Notes: a model not told the origin generated them from the sequence alone. DNA of 64,000 nucleotides from Paludibacteraceae bacterium (GCA_017448985.1 JAFSKL010000009.1:186001-250000); one strand, 5' to 3'. Positions 29,976 through 40,900 are shown, counted from the stretch's first letter. Made by a program: numbers and translations.

Positions 29976-31355
29976 ATGACAAAAAAATTTTATATTGAGA
30001 CATACGGTTGCCAAATGAACGTCGCAGACAGCGAGGTTGTGGCGGCTATTTTGCAGACGACAGACGCCCAAATAACGGAGCATTGGGAGGATGCGGATAT
30101 CATCATTCTCAATACTTGTTCCATCCGCGACAACGCCGAACAGAAGGTCTCCGCGCGCCTGCGGGAACTACGCGCTCTATTAGCGAAGCGGTCTCACAGC
30201 GAAGCGGTCTCACAGTCCGAAGGACGGTCTAACAGGCGAAGCCGGTCTTTCATCGGAGTGATCGGTTGTATGGCAGAGCGAATTGGACAGGAACTGATAG
30301 ACGATTTCGGTGTGGACTTTGTGGCGGGGCCGGACGCATATCTCGATATTCCGAATCTGTTGGCGCAATGCGAGCAGGGCCACAAGGCGATGAATGTGGA
30401 GCTGAGTACGACGGAGACCTATCGCCGGATCATTCCGGCGCGTATCGGACGTTCGATCAGCGGGTTTGTGTCCATCATGCGCGGCTGCAACAATTTCTGC
30501 TCGTACTGCGTGGTGCCTTACACACGCGGTCGTGAACGCAGTCGTGACGTCGATTCGATACTCGCCGAAGTGCGTGACCTGCAGGCGAAAGGCTACAAGG
30601 AAGTGACGCTGCTCGGGCAGAACGTTAATTCGTATAACGGGTTACGGGTTATGGGTGACGGGTTACGGGTGGATTTTGCGGATTTGTTGGAAATAGTGGC
30701 AGAGGCTGTGTCGGACATGCGAATCCGCTTCACGACGAGCCATCCGAAGGACATGTCCGACAAGACACTCGAGGCCATCAGCCGGCATCCGAATCTGTGC
30801 AAATGTATCCATCTGGCGGTACAGTCGGGCTCCAACCATATCCTCAAGTTGATGAACCGCAAATATACGCGCGAATGGTATCTGGACCGCATCGCCGCTA
30901 TTCGTCGCATACTGCCCGAGGCGGCTATCACGACCGATATCTTCTGCGGTTTCCACGACGAGACCTTAGAGGACCACGCGCAGACGCTGAGCCTGATGCG
31001 CGAGGTGGGTTTCGACGCCGCGTTCATGTTCAAGTACTCGGAGCGTCCGGGCACGTACGCGCACAAGCATCTGCCGGATAATATTCCCGAAGAGGAGAAA
31101 GTGCGGCGGCTCAATGAGATCATCGCGTTGCAGAACCAGCTGTCGCTCGAATCGAACCGTCGCGAGATAGGCAAGACGGTGGAAGTGCTGGTAGAGGGCT
31201 TCTCCAAACGCAGTCATGACGACATGTACGGACGCACCGACCGCTACAAAACAGTGGTCTTTCCGCGAACGAACCAGAAGATAGGCGATTTGGTCAAAGT
31301 GAAGGTTTTGGAAGCCTCTGCGGCCACATTAAGGGGCGAAATAGAGGAAAAATGA
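29976..31355 (+). CDS. miaB: tRNA-2-methylthio-N6-dimethylallyladenosine synthase
   Basis: Radical-SAM methylthiotransferase that adds the 2-methylthio group to i6A37 in tRNAs reading UNN codons. The N-terminal UPF0004 domain starts FYIETYGCQMNVADSEV and contains ILNTCSIRDNAEQK; its three Cys bind the auxiliary cluster. The radical SAM motif is MRGCNNFCSYCVVPYTRGRE. A C-terminal TRAM domain (TVEVLVEG) closes the 459 residues. The frame is open upstream to 29859, but that would run through tRNA-Pro, so the ATG at 29976 (MTKKFYIET) is chosen. Two word-like arrays are inserted in frame at residues about 69-91 and 219-232. I see no plus-strand promoter of its own. Confidence 0.96.
   Translation: MTKKFYIETYGCQMNVADSEVVAAILQTTDAQITEHWEDADIIILNTCSIRDNAEQKVSARLRELRALLAKRSHSEAVSQSEGRSNRRSRSFIGVIGCMAERIGQELIDDFGVDFVAGPDAYLDIPNLLAQCEQGHKAMNVELSTTETYRRIIPARIGRSISGFVSIMRGCNNFCSYCVVPYTRGRERSRDVDSILAEVRDLQAKGYKEVTLLGQNVNSYNGLRVMGDGLRVDFADLLEIVAEAVSDMRIRFTTSHPKDMSDKTLEAISRHPNLCKCIHLAVQSGSNHILKLMNRKYTREWYLDRIAAIRRILPEAAITTDIFCGFHDETLEDHAQTLSLMREVGFDAAFMFKYSERPGTYAHKHLPDNIPEEEKVRRLNEIIALQNQLSLESNRREIGKTVEVLVEGFSKRSHDDMYGRTDRYKTVVFPRTNQKIGDLVKVKVLEASAATLRGEIEEK
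30182..30250. repeat. In-frame word-like array in miaB (gcggtctcacagcga type)
   Basis: Units agcgaagcggtctcac, agcgaagcggtctcac, agtccgaaggacggtctaac, aggcgaagccggtctttc, each about 16-20 bases, encode a Ser/Arg/Glu-rich insertion (residues 69-91). The cggtctaaca at 30225-30234 is the reverse complement of 490-499. Confidence 0.8.
30634..30672. repeat. In-frame word-like array in miaB (cgggttacgggt type)
   Basis: Units taacgggt, tacgggt, tatgggt, gacgggt, tacgggtgg encode NGLRVMGDGLRVD at residues about 219-232, right after the conserved LLGQNVNSY. Confidence 0.75.
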
Positions 31356-31374
31356 AGAAAATTTTCATTTTTTT
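31347..31374 (+). terminator. Terminator after miaB
   Basis: AT-rich palindrome (aaaaatgaa and ttcattttt around gaaaat) that starts over the miaB stop codon and ends in a run of T. Confidence 0.6.
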
Positions 31375-31383
31375 GCCAAAATA

Positions 31384-31415
31384 TTTGGTCATGTCAAATA
31401 AAAGCAGTACTTTTG
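31384..31415 (+). promoter_or_regulatory. Promoter upstream of the small ORF and greA
   Basis: -33 TTTG at 31384-31387 and -7 TACTTTTG at 31408-31415, spaced by 20 bases. The start of transcription should be near 31422. Confidence 0.8.
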
Positions 31416-31459
31416 CACCGAAAACAAAAATTTTCATAGTTAAGGTTTAGGTTTAATGG

Positions 31460-31532
31460 TAATAGGAGGCTGTGAAGTTTCCTATTACTTTTAAACAAAA
31501 ACGAAAAAAGGCGTACATATGCCTTATTTTTT
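31460..31532 (+). promoter_or_regulatory. Two-hairpin leader, possible attenuator
   Basis: Hairpin one: perfect eight-base stem TAATAGGA (31460-31467) and TCCTATTA (31480-31487). Hairpin two: AAGGCGT (31508-31514) and ATGCCTT (31519-31525) followed by A and six T (31527-31532), which looks like an intrinsic terminator. It lies between the promoter and the small ORF, so readthrough to greA may be controlled. No antiterminator is evident by eye. Confidence 0.55.
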
Positions 31533-31534
31533 AT

Positions 31535-31639
31535 ATGACTGAAGAAACACAAAATAGCACTCCTGTTCCGGACATGACGGATATGGAAGAGGTTCGCAAG
31601 GCCATTATCGCCAGCGAGATTTTGAATCGAAAATATTAA
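31535..31639 (+). CDS. Small ORF, 34 residues
   Basis: Starts MTEETQNSTPVPDMTDMEEV and ends RKAIIASEILNRKY. The first half is acidic, the second an amphipathic helix with a basic end. It starts two bases after the T run of the leader hairpin and ends 12 bases before greA. The RKAIIASEILNRKY part looks like a conserved peptide I believe occurs in other Bacteroidales; that is memory, not a search. Codon use is normal. It may be a short regulatory or leader peptide. Confidence 0.6.
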   Translation: MTEETQNSTPVPDMTDMEEVRKAIIASEILNRKY

Positions 31640-31651
31640 AATACTATATAC

Positions 31652-32122
31652 ATGGCAGTAACGTACATGACCGAAGACGGTCTGAAAAAATTGAAAGAGG
31701 AGCTCCAACAGTTGGAGACCGTAGAGCGCCCACGTGTGATTGCCGCGATAGCCGAGGCACGCGAGAAGGGCGATTTGAGTGAGAATGCGGAGTATGACGC
31801 CGCCAAGGAAGCACAAGGTGCATTGGAGAGCAAGATTGCGCAGATCAAAGCGCGTCTGATGGATGCGCGCGTGCTGGACGCCACCGACATCAAGACGGAT
31901 GAGGTGCAGATCCTGACCAAAGTGCGCGTACGCATGAAAAACAACGGAATGGAGAAGACGTACCAGCTGGTGACCGAAGGCGAAGCCAATTCGCTGGAGG
32001 GCAAGATCTCCGTCACGACTCCTATCGCCAAAGGCCTGATGGGCAAGAAAGTAGGGGAGGTGGCACAAGTGCAAGTGCCCGCGGGAACGCTGGAACTGGA
32101 GATTCTTGAGATTTCATTGTAA
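31652..32122 (+). CDS. greA: Transcription elongation factor GreA
   Basis: Rescues backtracked RNA polymerase by stimulating transcript cleavage. The N-terminal coiled coil has the acidic tip GDLSENAEYDAAKEAQ that enters the secondary channel; the C-terminal FKBP-like domain runs from about residue 80 (VTEGEANSLEGKISVTTPIAK). 156 residues, standard. It probably shares the 31384 promoter with the small ORF. Confidence 0.97.
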   Translation: MAVTYMTEDGLKKLKEELQQLETVERPRVIAAIAEAREKGDLSENAEYDAAKEAQGALESKIAQIKARLMDARVLDATDIKTDEVQILTKVRVRMKNNGMEKTYQLVTEGEANSLEGKISVTTPIAKGLMGKKVGEVAQVQVPAGTLELEILEISL

Positions 32123-32230
32123 TGTACCATTTATTCATTTACCATGTACCATTTATGTACCATTTAGCCATTTAACTAAATGACTCAATGAACAAATAAA
32201 TGACCAAATAGTAAATGCCAAATCGTAAAT
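32122..32230. repeat. Long word-like repeat array (accattta then aaatgac types)
   Basis: The longest noncoding array, over 100 bases and filling the gap between greA and the HIT gene. It begins with gtaccattta, ttcatttacc, atgtaccattta units, then changes to aaatgac, caatgaac, aaataaatgacc, aaatagt, aaatgcc, aaatcgt, aaatgat just before the ATG. Two families are joined in one array. Confidence 0.8.
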
Positions 32231-32233
32231 GAT

Positions 32234-32641
32234 ATGACTATTTTTACAAAGATTATCAAAGGCGAGATCCCGAGCTACAAGGTGGCTGAGGACGAGAAGA
32301 ACTACGCGTTTCTGGATATCAATCCGATTGTGAAAGGTCATACGCTGGTCGTGCCCAAGCTGGCTGAACCGGAGGCAGATTATATCTTCGACCTCACGGA
32401 CGAGCAGCTGAAGAGTCTGATGACGTTTGCCAAGAGAGTGGCGAAGGGCATCAAAGCGGCTACGGGCTGCAAGCGTGTCGGTGTGGCTGTGCTGGGCATG
32501 GAAGTGAACCACGTCCACGTACACCTCGTGCCGATGAATTCGGAGAAAGACATGCTCTTCACGAATCCCAAACTGAGCCTGCCTGCCGAAGAGATGGCCA
32601 TCATCGCCAACTCGATTGCAGAGGCGGTGGAGAGACAATGA
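32234..32641 (+). CDS. HIT-family nucleotide-binding hydrolase (HinT-like)
   Basis: 135 residues of the histidine-triad superfamily: the catalytic motif is HVHVHLVPM near residue 93. The N-terminus (IFTKIIKGEIPSYKVAED) and FLDINPIVKGHTLVVPK are typical of HinT/PKCI-type purine phosphoramidases. Cytoplasmic. Clustering with greA is common in Bacteroidales. Confidence 0.93.
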   Translation: MTIFTKIIKGEIPSYKVAEDEKNYAFLDINPIVKGHTLVVPKLAEPEADYIFDLTDEQLKSLMTFAKRVAKGIKAATGCKRVGVAVLGMEVNHVHVHLVPMNSEKDMLFTNPKLSLPAEEMAIIANSIAEAVERQ

Positions 32642-32676
32642 ATAATGAATAAAGAATAATGAATATCTCGCGGGGC
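32638..32676. repeat. Word-like repeat array (aataatg type) with shared flank
   Basis: Units aatgaataatg, aataaag, aataatg, aatatctcgcgg. The flank tatctcgcgg (32664-32673) is the exact reverse complement of 44794-44803 in the array before the RND permease gene. Confidence 0.65.
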
Positions 32677-32711
32677 GAAACGCTCTATCGCAAAACTATT
32701 CCTTAATCATC

Positions 32712-32748
32712 AAAAATGGAGACCTCGGTTGAGATCTCCATTTTTTTT
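32712..32748. terminator. Bidirectional terminator between the HIT gene and the M13 peptidase
   Basis: TGGAGACCTC (32717-32726) pairs with GAGATCTCCA (32731-32740), with A run on one side and eight T on the other. The peptidase stop codon overlaps the T run. Confidence 0.85.
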
Positions 32749-34765
32749 ACCAGATACTTACCCGGTCTTCGGGCTTGATGTACATGGCCGATTCGGGTGT
32801 TACATTCCAGGCGTCGTACCAGGCGTTGATATGCGGCAGTGCACCGTTCACGCGCCAGCGTCCGAGCGAGTGGGGGTCGGATTTGGTGCGTTGCAGGATC
32901 TCCTCGGGACGGATGTTGCCTGCCCACACATTGGCATACGCCAGGAAGAAACGCTGTGCCGGTGTGAAGCCGTCGCGTGTCTTCAGCCGTTCCGCTTCGG
33001 GCTTGGACTCCTCGTTCAGGCAGAAGGCCAGATAGGACACTTGCAGACCGCCGTGGTCAGCTATGTTCTCGCCCAGCGTGAACGCACCATTGGCATGCAC
33101 GCCCGGAGCCACCTCGATGCGGTTGAACGCCTCCTCCATCACCTTGGTGCGCGCGTCGAAGGCTGCTTTGTCTTCAGCGGTCCACCAGTTGGCCATGTTA
33201 CCGTCCTTGTCGAACTTGCAACCGGAGTCGTCGAAGCCGTGGGTCATCTCATGACCGATGACGACACCTATGGCGCCGTAGTTGAACGCATCGTCGGCGC
33301 TCATGTCGAAGAAGGGGTATTGGAGGATGCCCGCAGGGAAACAAATCTCGTTGCTCGAGGGGTTGTAGTACGCGTTCACGGTCTGCGGCGTCATGTACCA
33401 TTTCTTCTTATCGACGGGCTTGCCGAGGTAGCTGAGGTTGTAGTCCAGTTCGAACTTGGCTGCGCGTTGCAAGTTGGCATAGTAGGTGTCCTCGGGGTTG
33501 ATGTCGAGCTTGCTGTAGTCGCGCCACTCGTCGGGATAACCGATCTTGATGGTGAACGCCGCGAGCTTCTCCAGCGCCTTGGCTTTGGTCTCGTCGCTCA
33601 TCCATTCCAGGTTTTCGATGCGGATACCGAGCGCTTTCTGCAGGTTTTTCACCAAAGCCAGCATACGCGCTTTGTTCTCCTCGGGGAAATACTTCTTCAC
33701 ATACATCTGTCCGACGGCTTCGCCGAGTGTCCCGTTCACGATGTGCACGGCGCGTTTCCAGAGCGGACTCGGCTCCTCGCGACCCGACAGTACACGGCCG
33801 TAGAAATCGAACGACGCCATGTAAATCTCGGTCGTCAGATACGAAGCCGCATCGTCTATCACCTGCCATGTAAACAGGGTCTTGAGGTCCTCCAGCGGCT
33901 CTTCAGCCAACATCCTGCCTGCCTCTTGGATATGCGGGATCTGTCCGATGGAGAGGCTGTCCAGTTCGATGCCCATCGCGGCAAAATAGATTTTCCAGTC
34001 CACCTGCGGCACGAGTTGCTGCAGTTCGTCCACCGACATCTTGTTGTAGTTGCGAATGGGGTCACGCAGCTCCACATTGGAGTACGCGGCTTTGGCCAGA
34101 CGTGTCTCGAGCCGCATCACCGTTTGCGCGCGCTCTGCGCCGTCCGCAAAACCGAACAGGCCGAATAGCTTCTCCACATAAGCCAGGTAGGCCTCGCGTA
34201 TCGCGCGCGTGTGCTCGTCCTCGTCGAGGTAATACTCCTTCTCGCCCAAGGTGAATCCCGCCTGATATTCGTTGAGGATATTCATCTTCGAATTCATGGC
34301 ATCGGCGTCCACGTACAGAGCCCAAAGCTGATAATCCATCGCCTTGCCGAGCGCTGCCGAGAGGTCCTCGCGATTGCGAATTTGCTCGATTTCATCGAGT
34401 GTTTTTCGTACGGCTTCGATGCCTTCTTGGTCGCGCCGCGCCGTGTCCATCGCTAAGTTGTACACATCGCCGATCTTCTGTGCCACGGACCCTTTCTTGT
34501 GCTTGGTTGCCGCCAGTTCCTGAATGAGTCCGTTCACTTGCTCCAGGTTCTGCAGACCTAATTTGTCGAACGAGCCGAAGCGGCTGTACTCCGGTGTGAG
34601 AGGGTTGTTAGCCATCCAGCCGCCGCAAGCGTACTGGTAAAAATCGTCTTGGGCCACGGCCGTCGTGTCCAGGTTTTCCGGGTTGATACCCGTCGTCAGT
34701 TGTTTGTTTGTGCATGCTGTTGTCATAAGCGTGATTGCTGCCAGCGTCAAAAATACCTTTTTCAT
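32747..34765 (-). CDS. pepO: M13-family metallopeptidase (neprilysin/PepO-like) lipoprotein
   Basis: 672 residues, starting MKKVFLTLAAITLMTTAC with a lipobox, so it is probably an envelope-bound zinc peptidase. The zinc motif HEMTH lies near residue 505 (GVVIGHEMTHGFDDSG), the third ligand is in ENIADHGGLQVSY near residue 565, and the substrate-binding NAYYN motif is in QTVNAYYNPSSNEI. The end EDRVSIW matches the usual M13 C-terminal CxxW-type end without its Cys. Likely degrades peptides in the periplasm or at the surface. Its promoter is divergent to that of the BspA-like gene. Confidence 0.93.
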   Translation of the reverse strand: MKKVFLTLAAITLMTTACTNKQLTTGINPENLDTTAVAQDDFYQYACGGWMANNPLTPEYSRFGSFDKLGLQNLEQVNGLIQELAATKHKKGSVAQKIGDVYNLAMDTARRDQEGIEAVRKTLDEIEQIRNREDLSAALGKAMDYQLWALYVDADAMNSKMNILNEYQAGFTLGEKEYYLDEDEHTRAIREAYLAYVEKLFGLFGFADGAERAQTVMRLETRLAKAAYSNVELRDPIRNYNKMSVDELQQLVPQVDWKIYFAAMGIELDSLSIGQIPHIQEAGRMLAEEPLEDLKTLFTWQVIDDAASYLTTEIYMASFDFYGRVLSGREEPSPLWKRAVHIVNGTLGEAVGQMYVKKYFPEENKARMLALVKNLQKALGIRIENLEWMSDETKAKALEKLAAFTIKIGYPDEWRDYSKLDINPEDTYYANLQRAAKFELDYNLSYLGKPVDKKKWYMTPQTVNAYYNPSSNEICFPAGILQYPFFDMSADDAFNYGAIGVVIGHEMTHGFDDSGCKFDKDGNMANWWTAEDKAAFDARTKVMEEAFNRIEVAPGVHANGAFTLGENIADHGGLQVSYLAFCLNEESKPEAERLKTRDGFTPAQRFFLAYANVWAGNIRPEEILQRTKSDPHSLGRWRVNGALPHINAWYDAWNVTPESAMYIKPEDRVSIW

Positions 34766-34796
34766 ATTCAGTGAGTTTTGATATCCAAATCGGGTG

Positions 34797-34827
34797 CAAA
34801 GGTACGAAAAAAAAATTACATACGCAA
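34797..34827 (-). promoter_or_regulatory. Promoter of the M13 peptidase
   Basis: Minus strand: -33 TTG (complement of 34825-34827) and -7 TACCTTTG (complement of 34797-34804), 20 bases apart. Confidence 0.78.
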
Positions 34828-34844
34828 GAAAAAAAGAGAAAAGA

Positions 34845-34876
34845 TTTGCATATATCAGAAAAAAATTGTAATTTTG
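34845..34876 (+). promoter_or_regulatory. Promoter of the BspA-like gene
   Basis: -33 TTTG at 34845-34848 and -7 TAATTTTG at 34869-34876, 20 bases apart. It fixes the start at 34919; the upstream open frame from 34778 is not transcribed from here. Confidence 0.78.
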
Positions 34877-34918
34877 CAGGCGATTTTGTTAATCGCTAAT
34901 CGAAAATCAATAAATAGT

Positions 34919-37900
34919 ATGCGAAGCAAATTATTCTTACTGTTGGCAGCGGTGCTGATGAGTAGCGGCGTCAAGGCTGCAAACGAGTTGTACAGTTCGT
35001 ACAATGAATCAAAAAGTACGCTGACTTATTACTATGACGACCAGCGTTCTGCGCGTCAGGCAGCGGGCGAAATCACGCAAAGTTACAATCCGGCCGTGAC
35101 CAGCCCCGGTTATGATCGTTTCAGTACGTACTACACCAATGTGTTGATCGGAGTGATTGACGAGTCGATGAAAGAGGTACGTCTCACGTCGATAGATAAG
35201 ATGTTCGCCGGCCTCGAACGAATGACTTCTATCGAGGGCATGGAGAACCTCGTGACGGACGATGTGACCGATATGTATCGCGCGTTCTTTGGGTGCGAAT
35301 CGCTGAAAACGATAGACCTGAGTCATTTCCATACGGACAAGGTGACCTCTATGGAAGGATTGTTCTACGAATGTAGTTCGCTGCGGTCAGTGGATCTGAG
35401 TTCGTTCAACACCGCCAACGTGACGAATATGTACGCCATGTTCTTCGGATGCTATTCGCTGAAGTCTCTCAACTTAACCCAATTCAATATCGCCAAGGTA
35501 ACGGAAATGGGTGAAATGTTCATGGGTTGTAACACCCTGAAAACGATCTATTGCAATGACGATTGGAGCAAAAGCGCAGCGAATTCGTTAGATATGTTCA
35601 AGGACTGCCGCTCGTTGGCAGGCGAATTAGGTACCCAATGTGACGGTAAGACCAACATTGGCAAGACCTATGCCCGTCCGGATGGCGGTGAGGGTGACGA
35701 GGGTTATTTCACCCCCACGAACCGTCCCGTTGAGGTCTATACCTCGTTCAAAGACGGAACGCTGACCTATTACTGCGACGACCAGCGCTTGGCGCGTACT
35801 ATAGCCGGCGAGACGACCGAGATATACGATCCTGTACATCATCCCGATGCTAAGCGATTAAAAGGCTATGATGTCAAAGTCAAAAAAGCAACGGTTGATG
35901 TATCGATGAAGGACACGTTGCTCACTTCGACGAGGAAAATGTTTGCTTACTTGGATAGAATGACGCAATTAGAGGGCTTGGAGAACCTCCATACCGACAA
36001 TGTGACGGATATGAGTGAGATGTTCGTTTATTGTAAGGCGCTCAAATCGCTTGATCTGACTCATTTCAATACCGCCAAAGTGAAGGATATGAGTGGAATG
36101 TTTAAGACCTGCATTAAACTGAACTCGCTTAACGTGAGCCTTTTCAACACCGCCAAAGTGACGGATATGAGTGAGATGTTCAGGTATTGCGAATCGTTGA
36201 AATCAGTTTACTTGGGCTCATTCAATACCGAAAACGTGACGGATATGAGTGAGATGTTCTCCGGTTGCACATCGTTGCAAACACTTGACCTGAGTTATTT
36301 CAACACCACCAATGTGACAAACATGTATGGTATGTTCGCCCGATGCGAATCATTGGTATATCTTGACTTGAACTCCTACAATACCGCCAAAGTGACGGAT
36401 ATGACCGTTATGTTCTACGGATGTAAGAATCTGACCACTATCTATTGCAATAATAGCTGGAGCAAGAGTTCGGTTTTGGAGAAATCAAACAACATGTTCA
36501 AAGATTGCAAAAAGCTCAAAGGTATTCAAGGAACGACCTATTCAGAGGACCATGTTGATGCAGCCTACGCCCATCCGGATGGCGTGAGAGGTGCGGGATA
36601 CTTCGGCAATACGAAAGAAATCTACACCGCCTTTGAGACCCCGACCGGCGTAATGACCTATTACTTCGACGGCTTGCGTTCCGGACGGACAGGCATTTGC
36701 GAACTCTACACGCCGGAGAAATGGAATGACATTGTGCGCTTCGTGGGCTATGCCGACAAGGTGAAGAAAGTGGTCATTGACGAATCGTTACTGGCTGTCC
36801 CGCTCACTTCGCTCGCGAACATGTTCGACGGAGGTAGCGATGAGACCCGCCTCTCCGCACTCGAATCGATTGAGAACCTGGGGAATATCAATTGCACCGA
36901 AGTGACGAGTATGTACAGTATGTTCAGGGGCTGTAGCTCGCTCAAATCCATAGACCTGGACCCGCTCCACGATGCGGAACAAGTGTACGATCTGTCCTTT
37001 ATGTTCGAGGGCTGCTCCTCGCTCCGTCACTTGGACTTGCGCCCGCTCAGCACCGCCAATGTCACCAACATGTACAGCCTGTGCGCCGGCTGCTCGGCTC
37101 TCGAAAATGCTGTGCTCTATTCATTCAATACCGCCAGTGTGACGGATATGGGCTATATGTTCTTCAATTGCAGTTCGCTCACAGAGCTTGACCTCCGTTC
37201 GTTTGATACCGAAAAGGTGGAATGGATGCCCGGTATGTTCAGCGGCTGCTCGTCGTTGGAGATCGTCAGACTGAATTCGTTCAATACCTCCAATGTGGAG
37301 TCGATGAGCGAAATGTTCAAGGGCTGTACTGCCCTCACGTCGCTTGACTTGCGTCCTTTCAATATCGACAACGTGAGATTCATGGACGAGATGTTCAAGG
37401 GGTGTTCGTACTTGACCACCATCCTTTGCCTGGACAACTGGAATTGGAGCGATAAGCTGGAGTCCTCATACGACATGTTCGACGGCTGTTTCGACTTGGT
37501 GGGGTACCAAGGTACCGCCTGCAACGGCAACCTGACGGATGTCACTTATGCCCGTCTCGACGGCGGAGCAAGCGACCCGGGTTACTTCTCCATTACCAAC
37601 GAAGTCTATACCGTCTATGATCCCAAGACCACTACGCTCACCTACTACTGCGATGACCGGCGTGCGTCCCGCATATCCGGGGTCGTCGAGCTCTATGACC
37701 CCGATGATACCGAACAGGTGCGCTTCAAGGACTATCACGAAGATGTGGATTACATTGTTCTCGATGAGTCGATGAGAGGTGCTGTGCTGACTTCCATGCA
37801 CAATATGTTCTACGGCGGAAGAGAGTACGACGAGCCGACAGACACCTATACCTACTACACGCTCCACAATGTCTTTGCAATAGCCGGATTAGAATATCTC

Positions 37901-40900
37901 TCTACCGACGACGTGACGAGTATGAGCTATATGTTCTACGGATGTGCAGCCTTGAAGGAACTGGACTTCGGTACTTTCCATATCGCCAATGTGGTGAATA
38001 CGAGTCATATGTTCGATGGATGTAGCAAATTGAACACGATCTATTCCTACGAGGATTGGAACGCGAGCGAGAAGTTGATGTACTCGGAGGATATGTTCGC
38101 CGGCTGTTACGCCCTCGAGGGAGACAAAGACACTTCCTGCGACGGTGAGAACACCATCGACAAGTCCTACGCCCGTCCTGACGGAATAGAAGGACCCGGA
38201 TACTTCACGGCGCTGAAAAGGCTCTATTCCGTCTATGAAGAAAATATTGCTACGCTCACCTATTACTACGATGATGATCTCCCCATGCGCGAGGGTATAA
38301 TCGAGTACTACACCCCGAACGGACATGACATACCGCGCTTGAAAGGCTATGTCAAACAAATCAAGTACGTCGTCATTGACCCGTCCTTGCGCAGCCTCCG
38401 AAGCAAGAGTCTCGCCAACATGTTCGATGGCATGACCTCGCTCGAATCGATTGAGGGACTGGAGTTCATCGATTACTGCGCCGTAACGGATATGTACGCC
38501 ATGTTCCGTAACTGTGCGTCCTTGAAAGAGCTGGATCTGACGCCTGTCAAGACGAACCATGTGAGGAATTTCAACGGCATGTTCTACGGCTGCTCGTCCT
38601 TGAAGGAACTGGATATCACCGGTTTCGATACCGGCAAGGCCTGGGATATGTCCAACATGTTCGCTTACTGCTCCAAGCTGGTTACGCTCCGCTCAGACAA
38701 AGACTGGAGCAAATACGGCATGCCGTGTAAGGATATGTTCCTCCACTGCTCGTCGCTCGTCGGACGAAAAGGAACCAAGTGCAACGGCTATGACCAGATA
38801 GCCAATATGCTGGCCCGTCCCGATGGCGGTGAGGGTGACGAGGGTTACTTCACACAGTCACTCGTGACGAGCAAGAAAGGTTACTTCTCCATCAACGACG
38901 AAGGCGGTCGGATTCAGTTCTCGCCGGGTAACCTCCAGTTCAATGCCGCCAAAGGCACACACGACTGTGCCGATGGAACCACCAAGAACGGTACTTGGCG
39001 CTTCGCTCCTAACCAGTGGAATTGTATCGGCGAGGGCAATGAGAATATCTCCGAGTCCTACGACGGCTGGATCGACCTCTTCGGTTGGGCTACCAGCGGA
39101 TGGAACAACGGCGCGAAAGAGTATCAGCCCTGGTCCGCCGGCACTGAATATAACGACTATCTGAAAGACAACATCGGCTTGGCTGACTTTAATGAAGTGA
39201 ATATCTATGGTGACTGGGGTCTGTATAACCAGATAGGCGACGATGCGCCGGGCACCTGGCGAACCCTCTCAACCACGGAGTGGAAATACATCCTCAACGA
39301 GCGTCCGTTAGCCGGTAACCTGCGTGGACACGGCGTCGTGAACGGAGTAAAGGGTTACATCCTGCTCCCCGATGACTGGATCACGCCCAACTGTCTCTCG
39401 TTCGAATGGAGCTCCGGAGGTAGTCCCGGCACGACAGACTGGTATGCCAATGTCTATGACGGCAAAGACTGGGAAGCCATGGAGGAAGCCGGTGCTGTCT
39501 TCCTGCCCGCTGCCGGATACCGGAACAACCAGGCCATGAGCGGCTTAGGCCAATACGGCTACTACTGGTCGAATGGGGTATATAACGGCTCGGGAGTGCA
39601 CTACTTCTACCTCTTCTTCATGTCCTCCGATATCAGCTCCAGCAACAGCTATTACAACTATGAAGGCCGTTCAGTTCGTCTGGTCAAGGCCTATGAAGCC
39701 AAGCCTGAGATCACGGCCGAACAACTGTCTGACGAAGAAGACAAACTGACGGTTACCATCACTCCGTTTGACATCGACTCGAAGGTTTACTACACGGTGG
39801 TGGTTGGTGATACCAAGGATGTAGGCGAAGACATGTCCGCTCTAACCTGGATTGAATATACCGATCCGTTTGAGATTGATCCTAAGTTGGATTACGGCGA
39901 GACCAAGTACTATACCGTCCTTGCTTACTCCGTCAACGCCGATGGCGTCAAGTCCGATATGGCTACGGATGAATATCGCTTCTCGATGCCCGGAAAACTG
40001 GCTGAGCCCGTCATCACTACGAGCTATCACTCCCAAAGAGACAAGGAGTTGCTGGTTATGATGTCTGCTGAACCGGGCGCCACCATACACTATATGCTCT
40101 TCAATACGGACTTTAAACCATCCGACAATGACATTAAGAACCTCATCGCATCTGGAGATCGACGTACCTATATGGGGGATTTCTATGTCCATCCTTCCAC
40201 CGCGCCCGGACAGAGGACATACGTCACCATCATCGCCTATGCAACTGCCGAGGACTTCTTCGATTCGGAATATACACAAGCGCAATTTGAGTTCTTCAAC
40301 CCCATTCCGCCTGCTGTACCGCAGATCAGCTCCGACTATGCCGGCGAGTCTTCCGGCTCGGTAACCTTCACCATCAATGCCGACGAAGGTACTACCATCT
40401 GGTATAAGATCGAAATCAGCGGTGAGGGCAGTGGATCCGGCGAGGAGGAGAATGAGTGGAAACAGTACGGAGAGCCCATCACCGTTAATCCCGAAGTCGA
40501 TTACGGCGAGACCAAGACGGTCACCGTCTATGCGTATGCCGAGAAAGAAGACGGCAGCATGTCCGAGATCCTGATTGAGTCCTTCACGTTCTCCAAACCG
40601 GAGATGCCTCTTAAACCGGCTATCATCACCAAATATGAATCGCCGAAGGACGAATCCGCTTCTGTGCTTCTCATTGCCGAAGAGGAAGCAATAATCAAGT
40701 ATGCTGTCATCCCGCTGTCCTACGATGAGGACGGCAATCTCATCGACGTCACCGACTACAGCAAGATCGACTTCACGCTGTACGAAGGCATGTTCGACAT
40801 CGTGCCCGAAGGACCGGACGGCACACGCGTGGCGTACAAGCTTATCGCTTATGCTAAGATCCAAGGCATCCAGAGTAACTACGCCACCAAGACCTTCGAG

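Noticed and set aside
35200..38700. CRISPR-like impression from repeated NVTDM...MF segments
   Set aside because: The repeats are protein leucine-rich units in an open frame, with degenerate DNA and no spacer structure.
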